Assembly (NCBI RefSeq): GCF_036417845.1 | Contig: NC_089979.1 | Location: 116,159,415 to 116,223,414 of the forward strand | Source: Apteryx mantelli | Lineage: Eukaryota; Chordata; Aves; Apterygiformes; Apterygidae | Direction: 5' to 3' | DNA length: 64,000 nucleotides | Part shown: piece by piece, positions 1 through 12,344 of the stretch | Layout of the letters: each line of letters starts with the position of its first letter | How positions within the stretch are numbered: the first letter of the stretch is position 1 | Notes under the pieces: generated by a model | What the model was told of the DNA's origin: nothing | What the model saw: the letters and a program-made list of their open reading frames with translations, nothing else | Databases searched by the model: none | Made by a program: the position numbers and the translations under genes

Positions 1-3000
1 ACAAACTGTGAGGTGTGGGGTTTAAAATTTTTAGGTTTGTGGTTTGGAGAGATCTTGACTGACTCCATTAATAAATTTACATAGTATCCTTGATAATGGA
101 TTGTAATACTAGGAAATAAATGGTCAAAGAATTCGTTTAAAATCGATACTAGAATGCCAGAACTGTCTTCTGTAACTGCAGCAAACATAAGAATACCATT
201 AGTAGCCACATGATGTTAACATAAGGAAACTAAACACATCCAGAAACCACAACCATGAAAATGAAGCACTGAACTTTTGACATGAAAGTGTTACATATGA
301 GAGGAGTATGAACAGAAGCTGTCATGTCATGATGTCACCCGGCAAGAAAAAAAAATCAAAGAATAAGCTCCAAAATCAACCTGGATATTAAGAAATTTAA
401 GAAGAGAACCCAAGTATCCTATTCTAGCTGCACATAAATTCAGTCATGAAATGTGAAATGTCCAAGCATGGTACATAAAGTAAAAGGAATATAAAACCAC
501 TACAGGGCATTCCTGATCATTGTGGGCATGTCTGGCACATATGTATTTGAATTAAATAGGAAATATTGCCTTTTATTGGTGGACTATTTCTCTGCATCTT
601 TTTTTTTTTAAATGGAGCTCTTTACAACACCTTAGTAGTATAACAACACATGGTAAATAGCAGTTTGCTTTCTAGAGGATTCTGAGTGAGGTAATAACAA
701 ATAATGGTCCCCAACACACAAGTGAATTTTTCAGCAGTTCCTTCTGATGTATTCGTTTAAGCACATTATGGCAAGCTTTATGTAGAGTCAAATAAGTTAG
801 GAAAAAGTCAGTGTGCGTAATAAATAGATGCAGTTTTTCTTAAGTCCTAGAGAATTCAGGAGAACAGTGCTTCGTACTGCTAGACATTATTTTGAGGGGA
901 AAAAAACCACAATAGTTTAAGGATTATAGGCAGAAAGCCAAAACTTTAGTGTTAAAATCAAACAAGCTTCTTTAGCCAAAGACTATTAACCCCAAAGTAG
1001 TTACAAAAGAGCAATATGCCAGGAAATGAGAACAAAACCAAAGACTACAGTGTCAGAAAGTGACCCTATCGCAAGCTGGAGAAAGCATTCCACTTCCACC
1101 TAGATAATAACCTACTTGATTCACAGCTGTATTATCCGTATCATGTGTGGCCACTCTTGAGAGTCAATCCCATAAGACAAGAAAGAGACATTTCAGTAAC
1201 ACAAACGAAAAGGCACAGATACACCATGTCCAAGATACTTCCCACTGCGCTGACTCACTGGCAGAAAAACAACTCTGAGCATCTTGAAATAATTTATCCA
1301 TAAAAGAGTGGGGCCCCATCCTCAGCCAGGGTAAGTCAGTTCTACTGAGGAGAGCAACGACTATCATTGCTGTAGCTCCCCTGAAGATAGCAGAGCCATG
1401 CTGACTTACCCAGCTGTGGTCCTGTGCCAATTTGTCCAGTTTTCTGGACAGTTGTAAGTGAAACCTGAGAGCAAAATCAAAAGGGCTGAACACTTGCTAC
1501 AGTGGGGGTCATGCTTCACTCTTAGCATGTGCTTGCAACTCCCATAAGAAGAAAAAAGTTAATGTCTGGGGAAAAGAAATAACCAGAAAGCTTCTTCTCT
1601 TCACCCTTATGCACTCATTGGTTTTACGCAGTTGCCTTAGCCAAGGACAATGCTAATGGATAGGGAAAAGAAATTAATATTTAGGTTAGGAGAACCACTC
1701 ACATGCACTATAAAAGATTTTTCAAAGACAGGTCTAGTGGGAAAAAGAGTGAGCATATGCATATCAGCATGTAAATTAATCTTCACTAATTATGAAGCTG
1801 TTTCTGAATCCAAAATTCCAGTATTTCATTTTTGTAGGGACTGGAATAGCCCAGCTATGGATATTAAACCAGCTCAGGTCATATAAAAACTGACAATAAC
1901 TTTCACCCCAATCAATATGTAGCCTTTCATGAGCCTTGAAAAAGTTCACACAGCCATTTAATTTTTTGTGTGTGTGTGAGCACAAACCCTTTTACTCCCT
2001 TGAAGTGGAAACAGTAAGGAAAATTTGTTTTTTTGCCTGTGGTACTTCCAGGTTAGAAGAAATGAAAGAGCACAAGTTACTGGCTGAAATAATGTTGTCA
2101 TGGAGGTAAGGTGAACACTCCAGATTCAGACTATCTCAAAGAAATTCCCAGCTGAATGCTTAAATTTGTTTTCTTGACATTTTAAGCCACTAAACTGGGG
2201 GGTAAAGTAGTCAGGACCTACCTCTGTGCTGGGAAAGTGCTTTCGATAGGACAAAGTTTTCAGTGGTTGAATGAGTATCCTCATCATCTCAATGAATCTG
2301 CTTTCTTATCATGTAACTTCCATATGACATATGCTATCCTCTGCTGTCTTTTAAAAACTTTTCACTAGCACGATACAAATATCTAGATCTGCCTTCAGAA
2401 TAATGTAAAGGGATCCTGTAAAGTGGGACCCTCTCCGTTCACAGTCCCTGAATTTTGCTACTTTCTCCCATACCTCCCTCAGCAAATTTCAATGGATAAT
2501 AGCACATCACCCTATTACGGTCTCTTGTCTTCATGAATCAGGTTACATGGTTCTCTACTGCTCAATGAACACATCACCTGAATTACTTCGTTGTTGCTGG
2601 TGGGCAGGTAATAAATATGCAGGTTATGAGTTTTAATGATTTAAAAGGTCCAGGCCTGCTCCTGTTGATAGCAACCTCTTCCAAATGAAAGAGAACTAAA
2701 ACTGATTGTGAAAAGCTAGATTGTGTGGCAGCTCCTATCATTTTCTGTTAGAAATTTCCTGTAGCTCCATACTGTACCAGCATCTCAAAGGTTCTCCTCC
2801 CGATTTTTTTTCTAACCAGCATGGACAGCACTCTGACCGAAGAGTTCATAGCCACCAAGCCATAGAGAAATCTGGCCTGCAGTCTTCAAATCCTGACTGG
2901 GCAGCACAGGAACACTAATTTACATTTTAACGGTTCCTTTCTCCATAAAGCAATGAGGCCTTTAAAAAAAAACAAAAAAAGAAGCCCAAAATAATGGTGT

Positions 3001-6000
3001 ATATATGTATGTTTCACCACATGATGTCAGAATTTACCTGCAGTATTCAGCAGATCAGATAATAATTCTTCCAGGCCCCCTAAATGCCAGCCTTAAACTA
3101 GGTCTGAATGCTCCAAATGACACCAACTTTCAATGAACAATTTGGGTTCTAGCTTTTCAGTTCTCTTAGTAAGAGCTACAACAATTTGCTGTTGAGACCA
3201 AAACCAAGCTATACTTTTAATGAGAATGTGCTCTGTTGTTACAGGAAGGTTGACTGGGGGAACAAAGCACACAGAAGATCTGCTCTCAAGCTATTCTCTT
3301 TTTCTATGACCAGCATCATCTGTCTGTTCGCAGTGGTTGTAATACCGGGGCCAAGACAGAAAGGACAACACATGACCACCAAGAAAGCTATGTTCAGATG
3401 GCATCAGTGACAGATAATTACATTCTGTCTTTAAGGATTGCCATGTGAAAGGGAGATCCTACAAAACAAGTGATTAGCATACCCTACGTCTGGTAGGAAA
3501 TGAGAGGCATGGGCTGCAACCAAGGTGCCTCCTCTCTTGTGTTTGTGTACAAGATCTTCTTACAAAAGTGGATCCTACCCCATGGGTAGTACAGGGATTA
3601 TTTGTTCTCAACTGCCAGACCTATTAATGCCCCCCAAACAGCTATTACCATAACATGCCTCTTATCCACCAATACCAGCACATCCTAAATCTTTATAAAA
3701 ATGTACAATACTATCAGTGTTATGCCCATCATATTTCTTTTTGATTCAGGATTAAAGTGAATTCCAGCAGGGTACTCGGTAGCATCACAGTTTAACGGGC
3801 TCCTGTAGAAACCAAACCAAGAGTCCCATAAATTCTGAGGACTAACGATCCAATATAACCCTTTCATATAAGAACAGAAGACCTCAAGTATGGGACTGTG
3901 ACCAAAGACTGGTTCCAGGAATGGCTGAGTGTTCTGGAGTATGTATCCATTTTCCACTTAAAATGAACATCATGGACACCTTGCACATACTTTATTATAG
4001 GTAAGGATTATTTTTCTCATTAAATGGGCTAACACGTGTAATTCTATTGGCAAGCTTTAAATCAGTTTAAGCCACCAAGTCAAACCATCATTGTGGCAAG
4101 GCTCCACAGGGGAACTGTCAGCCATTATCACAGGAATTATGAGGAAGGTAATCTTATCTACTGGTGACTAGCTAGGACAAATGAAGACACACAACGTAGA
4201 ACAGCCTTCAATGTGCACCAGCTCTACAACTGAGAAAGTTCAAACGTAGCTTAAAACCAGTTTCACATACCCATCCTTCCTGAGCTTGAACTCCTGGGAC
4301 AAAGTGCAGTCTGGTGTCTCATACCATCACAGGAATAATATCAAAGTCTGGAGTAGATTCTCCATAGTGTTGAGTTTACGCATTGTGTAAGAGGACTGAC
4401 TCTTTGATCTTCTGCCTGGCCTGCAGCTGCGGTAAACTGGAAAAGGTCCATTGGGAAACACCCACCATCTGCAACATGCCCAAGCTCCCTTCCAAGTTCA
4501 TTTCCATATATGACTCCTTCCCTGGAGAAGGACCTGTGTGACCTTTAGGGACTCCTGCAGCAGGGGCCACTCTCAAAACCTCTTGAACAAGATGCTTCTT
4601 ATGTGAGAGGAGAGATGTAAAAGGGGATGGTGGATGTAAAATCTGAACTTTTAACTTTTTCAATCCCTTACTTGATATTTTAACTGTGTACATAGATTTG
4701 CAACCTTTAGGTATTTATGGTATAAATCAATTCACATAAGCTTGTATAATAGCTTTATAAGATAATATACAGTCCTCAGCTCACATTCAAATAAATAAAC
4801 ACTGGCTTAATATAAATTGTTCTCTTACCATTTCAGAACACTGGGTAATTAAATCATTTCATTGGTAGTGTGTACAGATGGCTTAATTTTCCGTAATACA
4901 CACTAAAGCTCAATTGACTTAAAGGGGACTACTAATCTATTTAAAGTTAAACCCAGAATGGATAAATTTGTAGGATCGAAGCTCAGAAAGGATTTGTGCC
5001 TCTAGTAGACCAATACTTTCATAAGAATAGTTTGATGAGAAGAAAAAATGTACTAGTTTCTCTCAAAAAAACCACTAGTTTCTCAAGAAAAAAAAAAAGA
5101 CTAACAAAAGACTGAAAAAGACTAACAAAGTAATAAGGTTAACAGATGATCTCTCTCCCTCTCTATAATCTTTCTCTGTGCAGTATTTCCATCAGATTGG
5201 AACCCAGCACTGAGAACGAGAGGAAAGGCTTAGCCTTCTTTCAGACACTGCTGCATATTTCTATACTTTCATATCACAGTAGAAGAAAAAAAGAAAAGAA
5301 AAAATAAGATGTTTTAAACATTATAACTGTCTGAAGTGAATTACAAGCCAACACCTTCCATGAAGGTTTACAGCTTTTTCCTGAAGTGAAATTTAACAAC
5401 TCCAGAACCTGTGCACTGAGTTCGTTTTCTATTTTTATTGTGTTGCAGCTTTAAAAAATTGCCACTTAAGTCAAATTAAGCTGTTGTGCAGTCGGCTTTT
5501 ATAATTACTCGCAATAGTTTATGGTAGGTTCAAGCAAACAGAGGGTGTTTGGGTTTGGGTTTTTTTTTTTTTTTTTGCCAGAGTAGTAGTTTCTTTTTGT
5601 AGAAACAATTATCATGGTAGTGCTTCCCAGCAAAGAAAAACATAGCCTGCAGCCATCCTATATTTCATTTTCAGTCCAGCAGTTTTAGAGAGGCTTTTTG
5701 CTTTTCTAGCGAATGTACAACAAGAAGAAAACAATCGAAGGTGACAAATAAAATGTGGGGCACCATAAAGCAGGCAGAGTGGCAAGCGAGGCAGACAGGA
5801 AAGGAAGCTGCACTGGTCTGGACATACACATTTCTTTTATGTGCAGACTTGCAGCAGTGATAAGTATTATTTGCAGGTTCTAGCACCCAGTACCAGAATA
5901 TCATTGATTCTTATATACCCTCAGTCACAGTAACAATTTTATTTCCACACCTGAAATAATTGCAATGCAAACCCAAGAATGATCAAATTGCTGCAGAGAA

Positions 6001-6040
6001 CAAACCAAAAGCATCAGTACACCATTTTATAGATACAGAA
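1..6040. other. Intergenic DNA, no gene recognised
   Basis: AT-rich sequence with only short chance reading frames (the longest is about 110 codons), none showing a recognisable domain or family. Seen in it: a (TG)6 run at about 1967-1978, a T-run at about 5561-5576, and a small local duplication at 5052-5129 listed separately. No exon with good splice sites and a protein-like reading frame was found. Old repeats too decayed to recognise by eye may be present. Confidence 0.6.
5052..5129. repeat. Degenerate local tandem duplications, period about 21-22 bp
   Basis: ACTAGTTTCTC occurs at 5052-5062 and again at 5074-5084, 22 bp apart. AGACTAACAAA occurs at 5098-5108 and 5119-5129, 21 bp apart. 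The intervening sequence is A-rich. This fits replication slippage in an A-rich tract. No function is suggested. Confidence 0.6.
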
Positions 6041-6054
6041 TGTGCTGCTCTTTT

Positions 6055-6260
6055 GCATACTGTTTGCAGTTCTAGTCCCCTCCATCTTTGAAAGAATATA
6101 GTGGAACTGAAAAGGTAGATGAAAAGGTGGCAAGAATGGTCAAGAACAGGACACAGCTTTTGTATGACACAATGTTGTAAGAGGAATGACTAAAATAATT
6201 AGGTTTCTTCCACCTTGACACAAGATAATGGTGTGGGTATCTAAAGAAATCAGTAAAACC
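6055..6260 (+). mobile_element. Old CR1-type LINE fragment, sense strand (part A)
   Basis: The stretch beginning TGTTTGCAGTTCTAGTCCCC and continuing through 'GGAACTGAAAAGGT' and 'CAAGAATGGTCAAG' resembles the end of CR1/L3-type reverse transcriptase ORF2, where the protein reads roughly 'LQFWSP...LERVQRRATKMI'. It is heavily mutated and no longer open. It appears to continue on the far side of a younger antisense CR1 (6264-6345) into 6393-6570. The match is to my memory of amniote CR1 consensus sequences. A RepeatMasker run with an avian/reptile library would settle the exact subfamily. Confidence 0.6.
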
Positions 6261-6263
6261 AAG

Positions 6264-6345
6264 AATCAGAGAATCTCAGAATAGCTGAGGTTGAAAGGGA
6301 CCTCTGGAGATCATCTACTCCAACCCCCCTGCTCAAGCAGGAAAT
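6264..6345 (-). mobile_element. Avian CR1 LINE 3' end, antisense (minus strand)
   Basis: The + strand shows the typical reverse complement of a CR1 3' end. It starts with AATCAGAGAATCTCAGAATAG (decayed octamer repeats), followed by GAGGTTGAAAGGGACCTCTGG, AGATCATCTACTCCAACCC and CCTGCTCAAGCAGG. This is the standard short 5'-truncated CR1 tail found across bird genomes. It is less diverged than the CR1 sequence on both sides, so it probably inserted into an already resident older CR1. It is the main evidence that the window is avian. No coding capacity remains. Confidence 0.85.
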
Positions 6346-6392
6346 GAATGCCTCTGTGATATAGGGAGTGACCCCCTGCTATCTCTTCTGAT

Positions 6393-6570
6393 ATAAGAAG
6401 TAGGGATATCAAATAAAACTATCAATGGCAGGTTCAAAATTAACAGAAAGAAATATATCTTCACCCAAGACAGGGTTAAGCTGTTGACCCTTGTGCCACA
6501 GGATGTTGCAGTTGCTGAAAATCTGTGTGAGCTCCAAAAGGGATTGGAAAAACTTAGAAAGAAAGAAAAA
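6393..6570 (+). mobile_element. Old CR1-type LINE fragment, sense strand (part B)
   Basis: The order of blocks matches the 3' region of amniote CR1/L3-type elements: 'AAGTAGGGATATCAAATAAA', 'GGCAGGTTCAAAATTAACAG', 'ATATCTTCACCCAAG', 'GTGCCACAGGATGTTG' and 'CTCCAAAAGGGATTGGAAAA'. It lies in the same orientation as 6055-6260 and probably belongs to the same copy, split by the antisense CR1 at 6264-6345. Bases 6346-6392 could not be assigned to either element. The copy is decayed and noncoding. Confidence 0.65.
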
Positions 6571-6599
6571 TAATCAGACACAGTCATCTGTACTACTTA

Positions 6600-9500
6600 G
6601 ATGTAGAGGAAACAGGGGGAATGACTGCCCCAGCCTTCTCTTTACAGCACTGGCATTGCCATTTATGTCCAGTCTCCTGTACAGACCAGCCCTTGTCTAG
6701 CCTACCTTGTCAAGGGGAAATAGTTTCTATATAATGCAGAAAACATAATAAGCCTCAACATTGCTCAACAGAGCAGAGAAGAGTATAAAACAGTATTTAA
6801 CGTAAGATGCAAGTCAAATGTAAACACTCGGGTGGCAAGGCGCTGGTAACGTGTAACACCTAGCCCAACATAAGTTCATCGTGCTTTACAAGCATTCGCA
6901 GAGTCTCCCAACACCTTCCGTGTTTGCATTAAGGTATTACACAGACGGGTGCCAAGGAAAACTCTGACATACATGAGCAGAGAGATTAGCCTTCTTTTGC
7001 TGAAGGTGAAAGCAAAATACACAGATGTTAAGTACCTAGCCCAGAGTGATCTATCAGTATAGTGGAGGCTAGAAGCCATCCCAGCTACCTCCCAGGCCTA
7101 CGCTTAAGCCTCTTGACTGATCTGCTCTCCAGCCGACACCCCTATGTAGATCTCCACACCAACTTCTTACTGGTGCCTGCTAAGTGGCATATTTATCACC
7201 ACCAAGTAGGTGCCGAGAGGTAATGCAAGACCAGAGTCAGAGGCTGCCTGGATTCTTGCTCTGAGCAGTCTGTTCATTGTGCACCTTACAGACTTTCCCC
7301 GCTATGAGGAACAAATAATTCGTTAAAGGACTGAACACAAAAGCCGGTGCCAGACCAATCTGTGCCAAGTCAGGGGATGCTGGAATGAACGGAGGCAGTC
7401 CAAGTCCTCCATGGCATGTGGGGTGCTGTGAGGACCTGCAGAATAGCTCCTTCCTGCATTTTCTTGGGAGGTGAGCTAAAGGAAATAGCTTCTGCCCCAC
7501 AGTCCCACTGCTGGCTGGGGGATGCTTTGGCTTGTACCGCTATACAACATCTGCCAGAATTTGGCTTTTATGCATTAAGAGATTTACTGAATGATTGTGA
7601 GGGTTTTTTCCCCTCCCACCAGGGTTTTTTTTTTTAACTATCCTAAGAAATGCATAACTCTAGGTTAATTGCAAGGGAAAAGGGAGAGGAACAACAAGAA
7701 GTCCATTTTTATTCTCCTTGAATTAGAAACATGAATTTTCTTCCCCTCCCACTGATTCACCCCTCAGCATTCAGCTAAGATGATCACCGAAAAAGGAAAA
7801 GCAAATGAACAGTGATGTTTCTTAGGGTATGAAATACTTTACAATTAAATAAGGTGCTGTGGAGTATTGCGCTGATCACCAGTGATTGGTAGCTCTCTGC
7901 TAAGCCACAAATGAATTCAGCGCAGGACAGCATTCCAAATTGCTCTTACAAGCTTTCCTTTATTATTTTTATTTGGTTATGCTCTGACTCTCATCCAGAA
8001 TTGTACTTAATGCCCTTGTCTGAAGTTGTTGAAATGGCACCCCATGGCATAGTGTGACAGTGAAAGGATATTGCCTTTGGAAGCTGCTAATGGTCCATGA
8101 AAAGAAAACAGCAGAAAACGGGAGAGCAGTTGTTCCAAAATAATAAGAACAAAAATCTTTACATTTTTAGCTCATCGTCTTCCCATTGTCAGAAGATTGG
8201 GAATGGGCAAAACATAGTTTGCAGCTAGTGAAGAGTTTCAGATCCAGATAGGCTGCAAGTCAAAGCTATAAGTAATGAAAAAAATATTGCAGTATATGCG
8301 GTAAAACAATTTAATATTTTTAATCCACCACTTGCCACTCAAAATCAATGTTTGCTATGTATCGTTATCCAAAAGGTATCATTATTCCCTGGGGTGGAAG
8401 AAATGGGCCAGTAAAGTGGCATTAGAAATGATCAATAAAAGTTGTGAAGGTCAGGCCGTTCAGAGAAAGCTTCAGCCCTAGTAACTGAGTTTTAGACAAA
8501 GACACTTCAGTGATGCCTAAGCACAAGACCTCTCTGAAGCCAAAAGGAGCTTTCTTCCTCAACTTTTCTAAACTTAGGAGTACAAAACACAGTTATAAAG
8601 TCTAATTCCCCAGTGAATTTATTTCAGACTCATATGCACATTGCTCCACTGCAAACATTTTAGACCAACAGTATTGCAGACACAAAGCAAACAGCATCAG
8701 TCACTTGAGCAAAATAATGCAAACAGGCAAGCATGTTTGTCCTAATCTCCCCAAAATAATACATTTCCTTTACTGTTGAACACACTTGTATGGGTAAAAG
8801 CAAAGAGATGAGAATAAAGGTAATAATAGTGGTAGTTCATTCCTCTAAAAACATCTCCAGATCAAGAAATCATGATCCTATATATCACTACTCACAAGGG
8901 CTACTTTTCCATTCTTGACTACCTCTGTGGTCATAATCTCCTTAGCATAAACCTTGGCACCTGCCTCTTCACCCCAAATCTCTAGAAACCACAAGAGTAA
9001 TAAGGCAGACCCTTCTATGTCCCCTACCAGTCTACCAATTTACTCTGTTACTGTAGGAAGAACAGTCAGATACTGACCTCTTTGTCCATGCACAGCAACA
9101 TCAAAGTGAAGAATATGAGTCCTAAATTACTTGATAGCTTTCTAGCTTACAATAAATTTCATCCCAAAGTAAAGCATTGAATTTTTTTCAATATAACCAT
9201 TACTTAAATGACTCACTACCATAAATTTTACCATTTTTTCTTCCCTTGTCCAAACAACAATATGATAAAATAATAATAATAATAATAATTAGAAGGGAAA
9301 AATATTGCCCTAAGAGACAGTTATGTTTACTGTGTAGTGATTTCCCAATAGAAATTAATTCAAAACAAATTTACATTCTACATTTAAAGAAGATATAAAT
9401 AATTCATGTTCTCATATCATGAGCACTCTGCATGTCATACACCGGGGTACCTGCAATTTTTCAGTTTATCCACTTAAATTTTCATTCAGGAACTCATTAT

Positions 9501-12215
9501 CATGTTTTTTGTGCTTCTATTCCACTGTGGTAATTTAATAGTCTTCAATATAATTATGTACAATTAAAATGTATTCAGTTTTACCATTCCAAATCTTTTT
9601 AGCTTTTAATTTAATTGCTGTAGGCTTCAATTTTACTTATGTACTATTAACTCACCTTGTTCACTGATTCTGCTGTCAGAAATACGAAAAAAAACTAACC
9701 AGTAAAGGCTGAAAACCAGGGTTTCATTCCTCTTATGGCAGTTTTGCATGAATGTCACTCCATTTATGTCAGGCCACTGGTTCCTATAATACATGAGAAG
9801 AGAGTCAGGTCCCATTGCTTTATTTTTAGCAGCATTCTTCTTCCACGTAAACACAATAAACTTAGAGGTGGACTTAGAAAGTTTGGAAGTCACCTGCTAG
9901 CAGCCTTGACCTACCTAGGAGACTGCCTTTTTCTGGGGCCTGATCTACAATGAGAGAAGAACACAAAAATACTCACATTGATATGAGTGGGTTTGGACCA
10001 GTGGGTTTTGGACTCTGCATCAGCATTCCCAAGCTGTTTCTCCATCCTTCATTCTCCATCCTTCTCTGTGACCTATCCCATTCCCTGCTCCTCAATCCTT
10101 ACACTGGGTTGCTTCACCAGGGCACATCTTGTATCCCCCCTACTCACCCAGCAGGCAGGAAAACCACTTGGTGTGGAAGGTGGCACTGTATGTCCTCATC
10201 AAAAGTAATGAAGAGCTGTACCGCTCCCAGCCTTTGAGCTCATTGAGACATTTGTCTGGCTGCCTCCATTCTTTAGCAGACCTGGAATGAAGTATACTAT
10301 GGCCTGGAAAGCCTACCTTGGGATGCCACAGGTCACTTCTAGCTTTTGGAAACATGCAATGTAAAAATCAATGCCTAAGTGATTTCATCCACTGGGTCTT
10401 CAGTGCCTGTAAGTGGATAGGAGGCTTTCCCCAGAAAGGGAGCTAAGCGCCAAATCAGGAGCTGGAGTTCCTCATCCTGATAAAGTTGGCCCTACTTCAA
10501 GAAGCTCCTCTTTCAAGCTCCTGCCTCCAGGTGGCTATGAAGAAGTGGGCTTCTCGTAGACCTCCCATGCCTCCTAGCGCACCCTGTTGCTCTCTGATGG
10601 GCCATTCCCACAACAAAATGTGGTCCCACAAGTTTCTGCTTGCCTGGCTCACGCCTGTGATTTTTATGCATGTGAGTTCCAGCGAGCACCCCTAAATTAC
10701 TGATGTGCTTAAAGCTGACCATGTAGTCAAATGCTTTGCTGGAGAGGGATGAAAACACTCTGCTTCTTGCAAGATCAGTGACGTGACATGGAAATGGATC
10801 TATTTCTAATCACTGGAGGTTTAGTGTCCCAAAATAGACAGAGAAAAGGAATTCATGACCCATAGAAAGGTAGAAAACTGTAATTCAGGCTTTCTTTTGA
10901 ATTTATACAACTTTGTATTGAGTCAGATACTACAGCCATGGGAATGATAGACCCAAGAAAATCCACATCATTTTCCGGGTTTCTGAGGCCAGAAGCACAT
11001 TTCCTATGCTGTTCTGACAAATAAACACTGGATTATGACAAATATATTAGGAATACAAGAGTTGTCTGAAGGGAGAAAATTAGCCCTGCACCCTTCTGTA
11101 TTGTCCCCATCACTGATGCTATGCTACAGGTGACAACGCACCACTGATCTTTACAGTGGTGTTATCAAGTTTACACTGCTTTATATCTACAACTGATTGA
11201 TATAGTTTTATAGTCCAACTTTTATAGGTGCTAATATTTTGTCTATTTTTGAATTACTGTTATAGACTGACTAGTTCTTACTGACTTGTCTTCAGTGATA
11301 TCTTAAAGTTTTCCCTGAGTTTCCTTGGCTATTTCAAATTCTCCCTTCAAGTATGCATGAACTTCCGTTATCAGCATTCAGTTTCCTCTACCATTGTGTT
11401 GGGTCCTGTTGAATTCCTTCTGAATTTGCTTAGTTGTCATGAATCTTGACTGGCCTAAATGATGGCAAATACTTCTACCTCAGAGTTTATTTCCCCTTTC
11501 TCAAATGTCATTCAGTACTGCTCCAATTGCAAAAGCTTTGAATGCTCCTTTCTTTTATACTGAAAGAACTTTTTCTTTATTTCTATGAAAACAAACCTTT
11601 TTTCATAGGCGTCTCATACATACACATTTTTTGTCTAATACACGCTGTGTTTTTCAGTTTTTATGTACAAAGAAATTTCAAAGGGGACTATAAACAAAAA
11701 AAGTGAGAAAAATGTCATTAGGAAACACTTCCCAGTCATGTATAATTATTAAATTTATGTTAAAGATCTAGGAAAGGAATGTTACAAAAATGTCTTGAAA
11801 TCAATTAGTAAAACAACTGACTAAAAACGTTAGGTGCATATGTGTAGTCCAACTTTATAACCCTTTTGCGCAGATCACTGTTGGTCCTAGGGTGGAACAC
11901 ATGCCAAACTCAGTAGTTTCGTATATTCAAATTACAGTGGGCATGACTCTTCTCCTGTATATACATGTACATTGCTCATCAAAAGAACATCAAAAGTCTA
12001 TCCGAAACTAACTGGCTCATCAGATTATTACGACTAGTACTTGCAGTCAGTGGCATGGAAACATGCAATGTGCCCAGTAACATATTTGGCCTGCTCCAAG
12101 TCAATGTGAATCCCATGTACACATAAATAACCACAGTGCAAATACTGGTTAAGGTCTAGTGCAAAGCCTGAATTCACACTGTTGGCACCATATGAAGACG
12201 CTTCAGTCATCCAGT
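6600..12215. other. Intergenic DNA, no gene recognised
   Basis: No credible gene. The overlapping short frames around 9950-10760 lie in a slightly GC-richer stretch and carry no recognisable motif. One AAT microsatellite is listed separately. Confidence 0.6.
9269..9289. repeat. (AAT)7 microsatellite
   Basis: Seven uninterrupted AAT units between TATGATA and TTAGAAGGG. A simple repeat, probably polymorphic in length, with no evident function. Confidence 0.9.
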
Positions 12216-12219
12216 TCAC

Positions 12220-12320
12220 TATGCTGGTGGGAAGAGATCAGACCAAATGTCTGGTTAGCTCAGGCTCCAGCCTTGACAGTGGCTGTGCCACGGTCCCTCC
12301 AGAAATGAGAAGAGATTTCC
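12220..12320 (-). mobile_element. Decayed CR1/L3-type 3' tail, antisense
   Basis: The + strand reads 'GATCAGACCAAATGTCTGG', 'CTTGACAGTGGCTGTGCCA' and 'CCCTCCAGAAATGAG'. This follows the reverse complement of the well-known amniote CR1 tail ('GGGTCAGACCAAAGGTCC...GACAGTGGCCAATGCCA...CCAGAGGGAATG'). The same tail type recurs at 32293-32373 (sense) and 52915-53045 (antisense). It is heavily mutated, so the edges are approximate. Confidence 0.55.
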
Positions 12321-12344
12321 ATTTAGGCAGAGAAACACAGGCAA

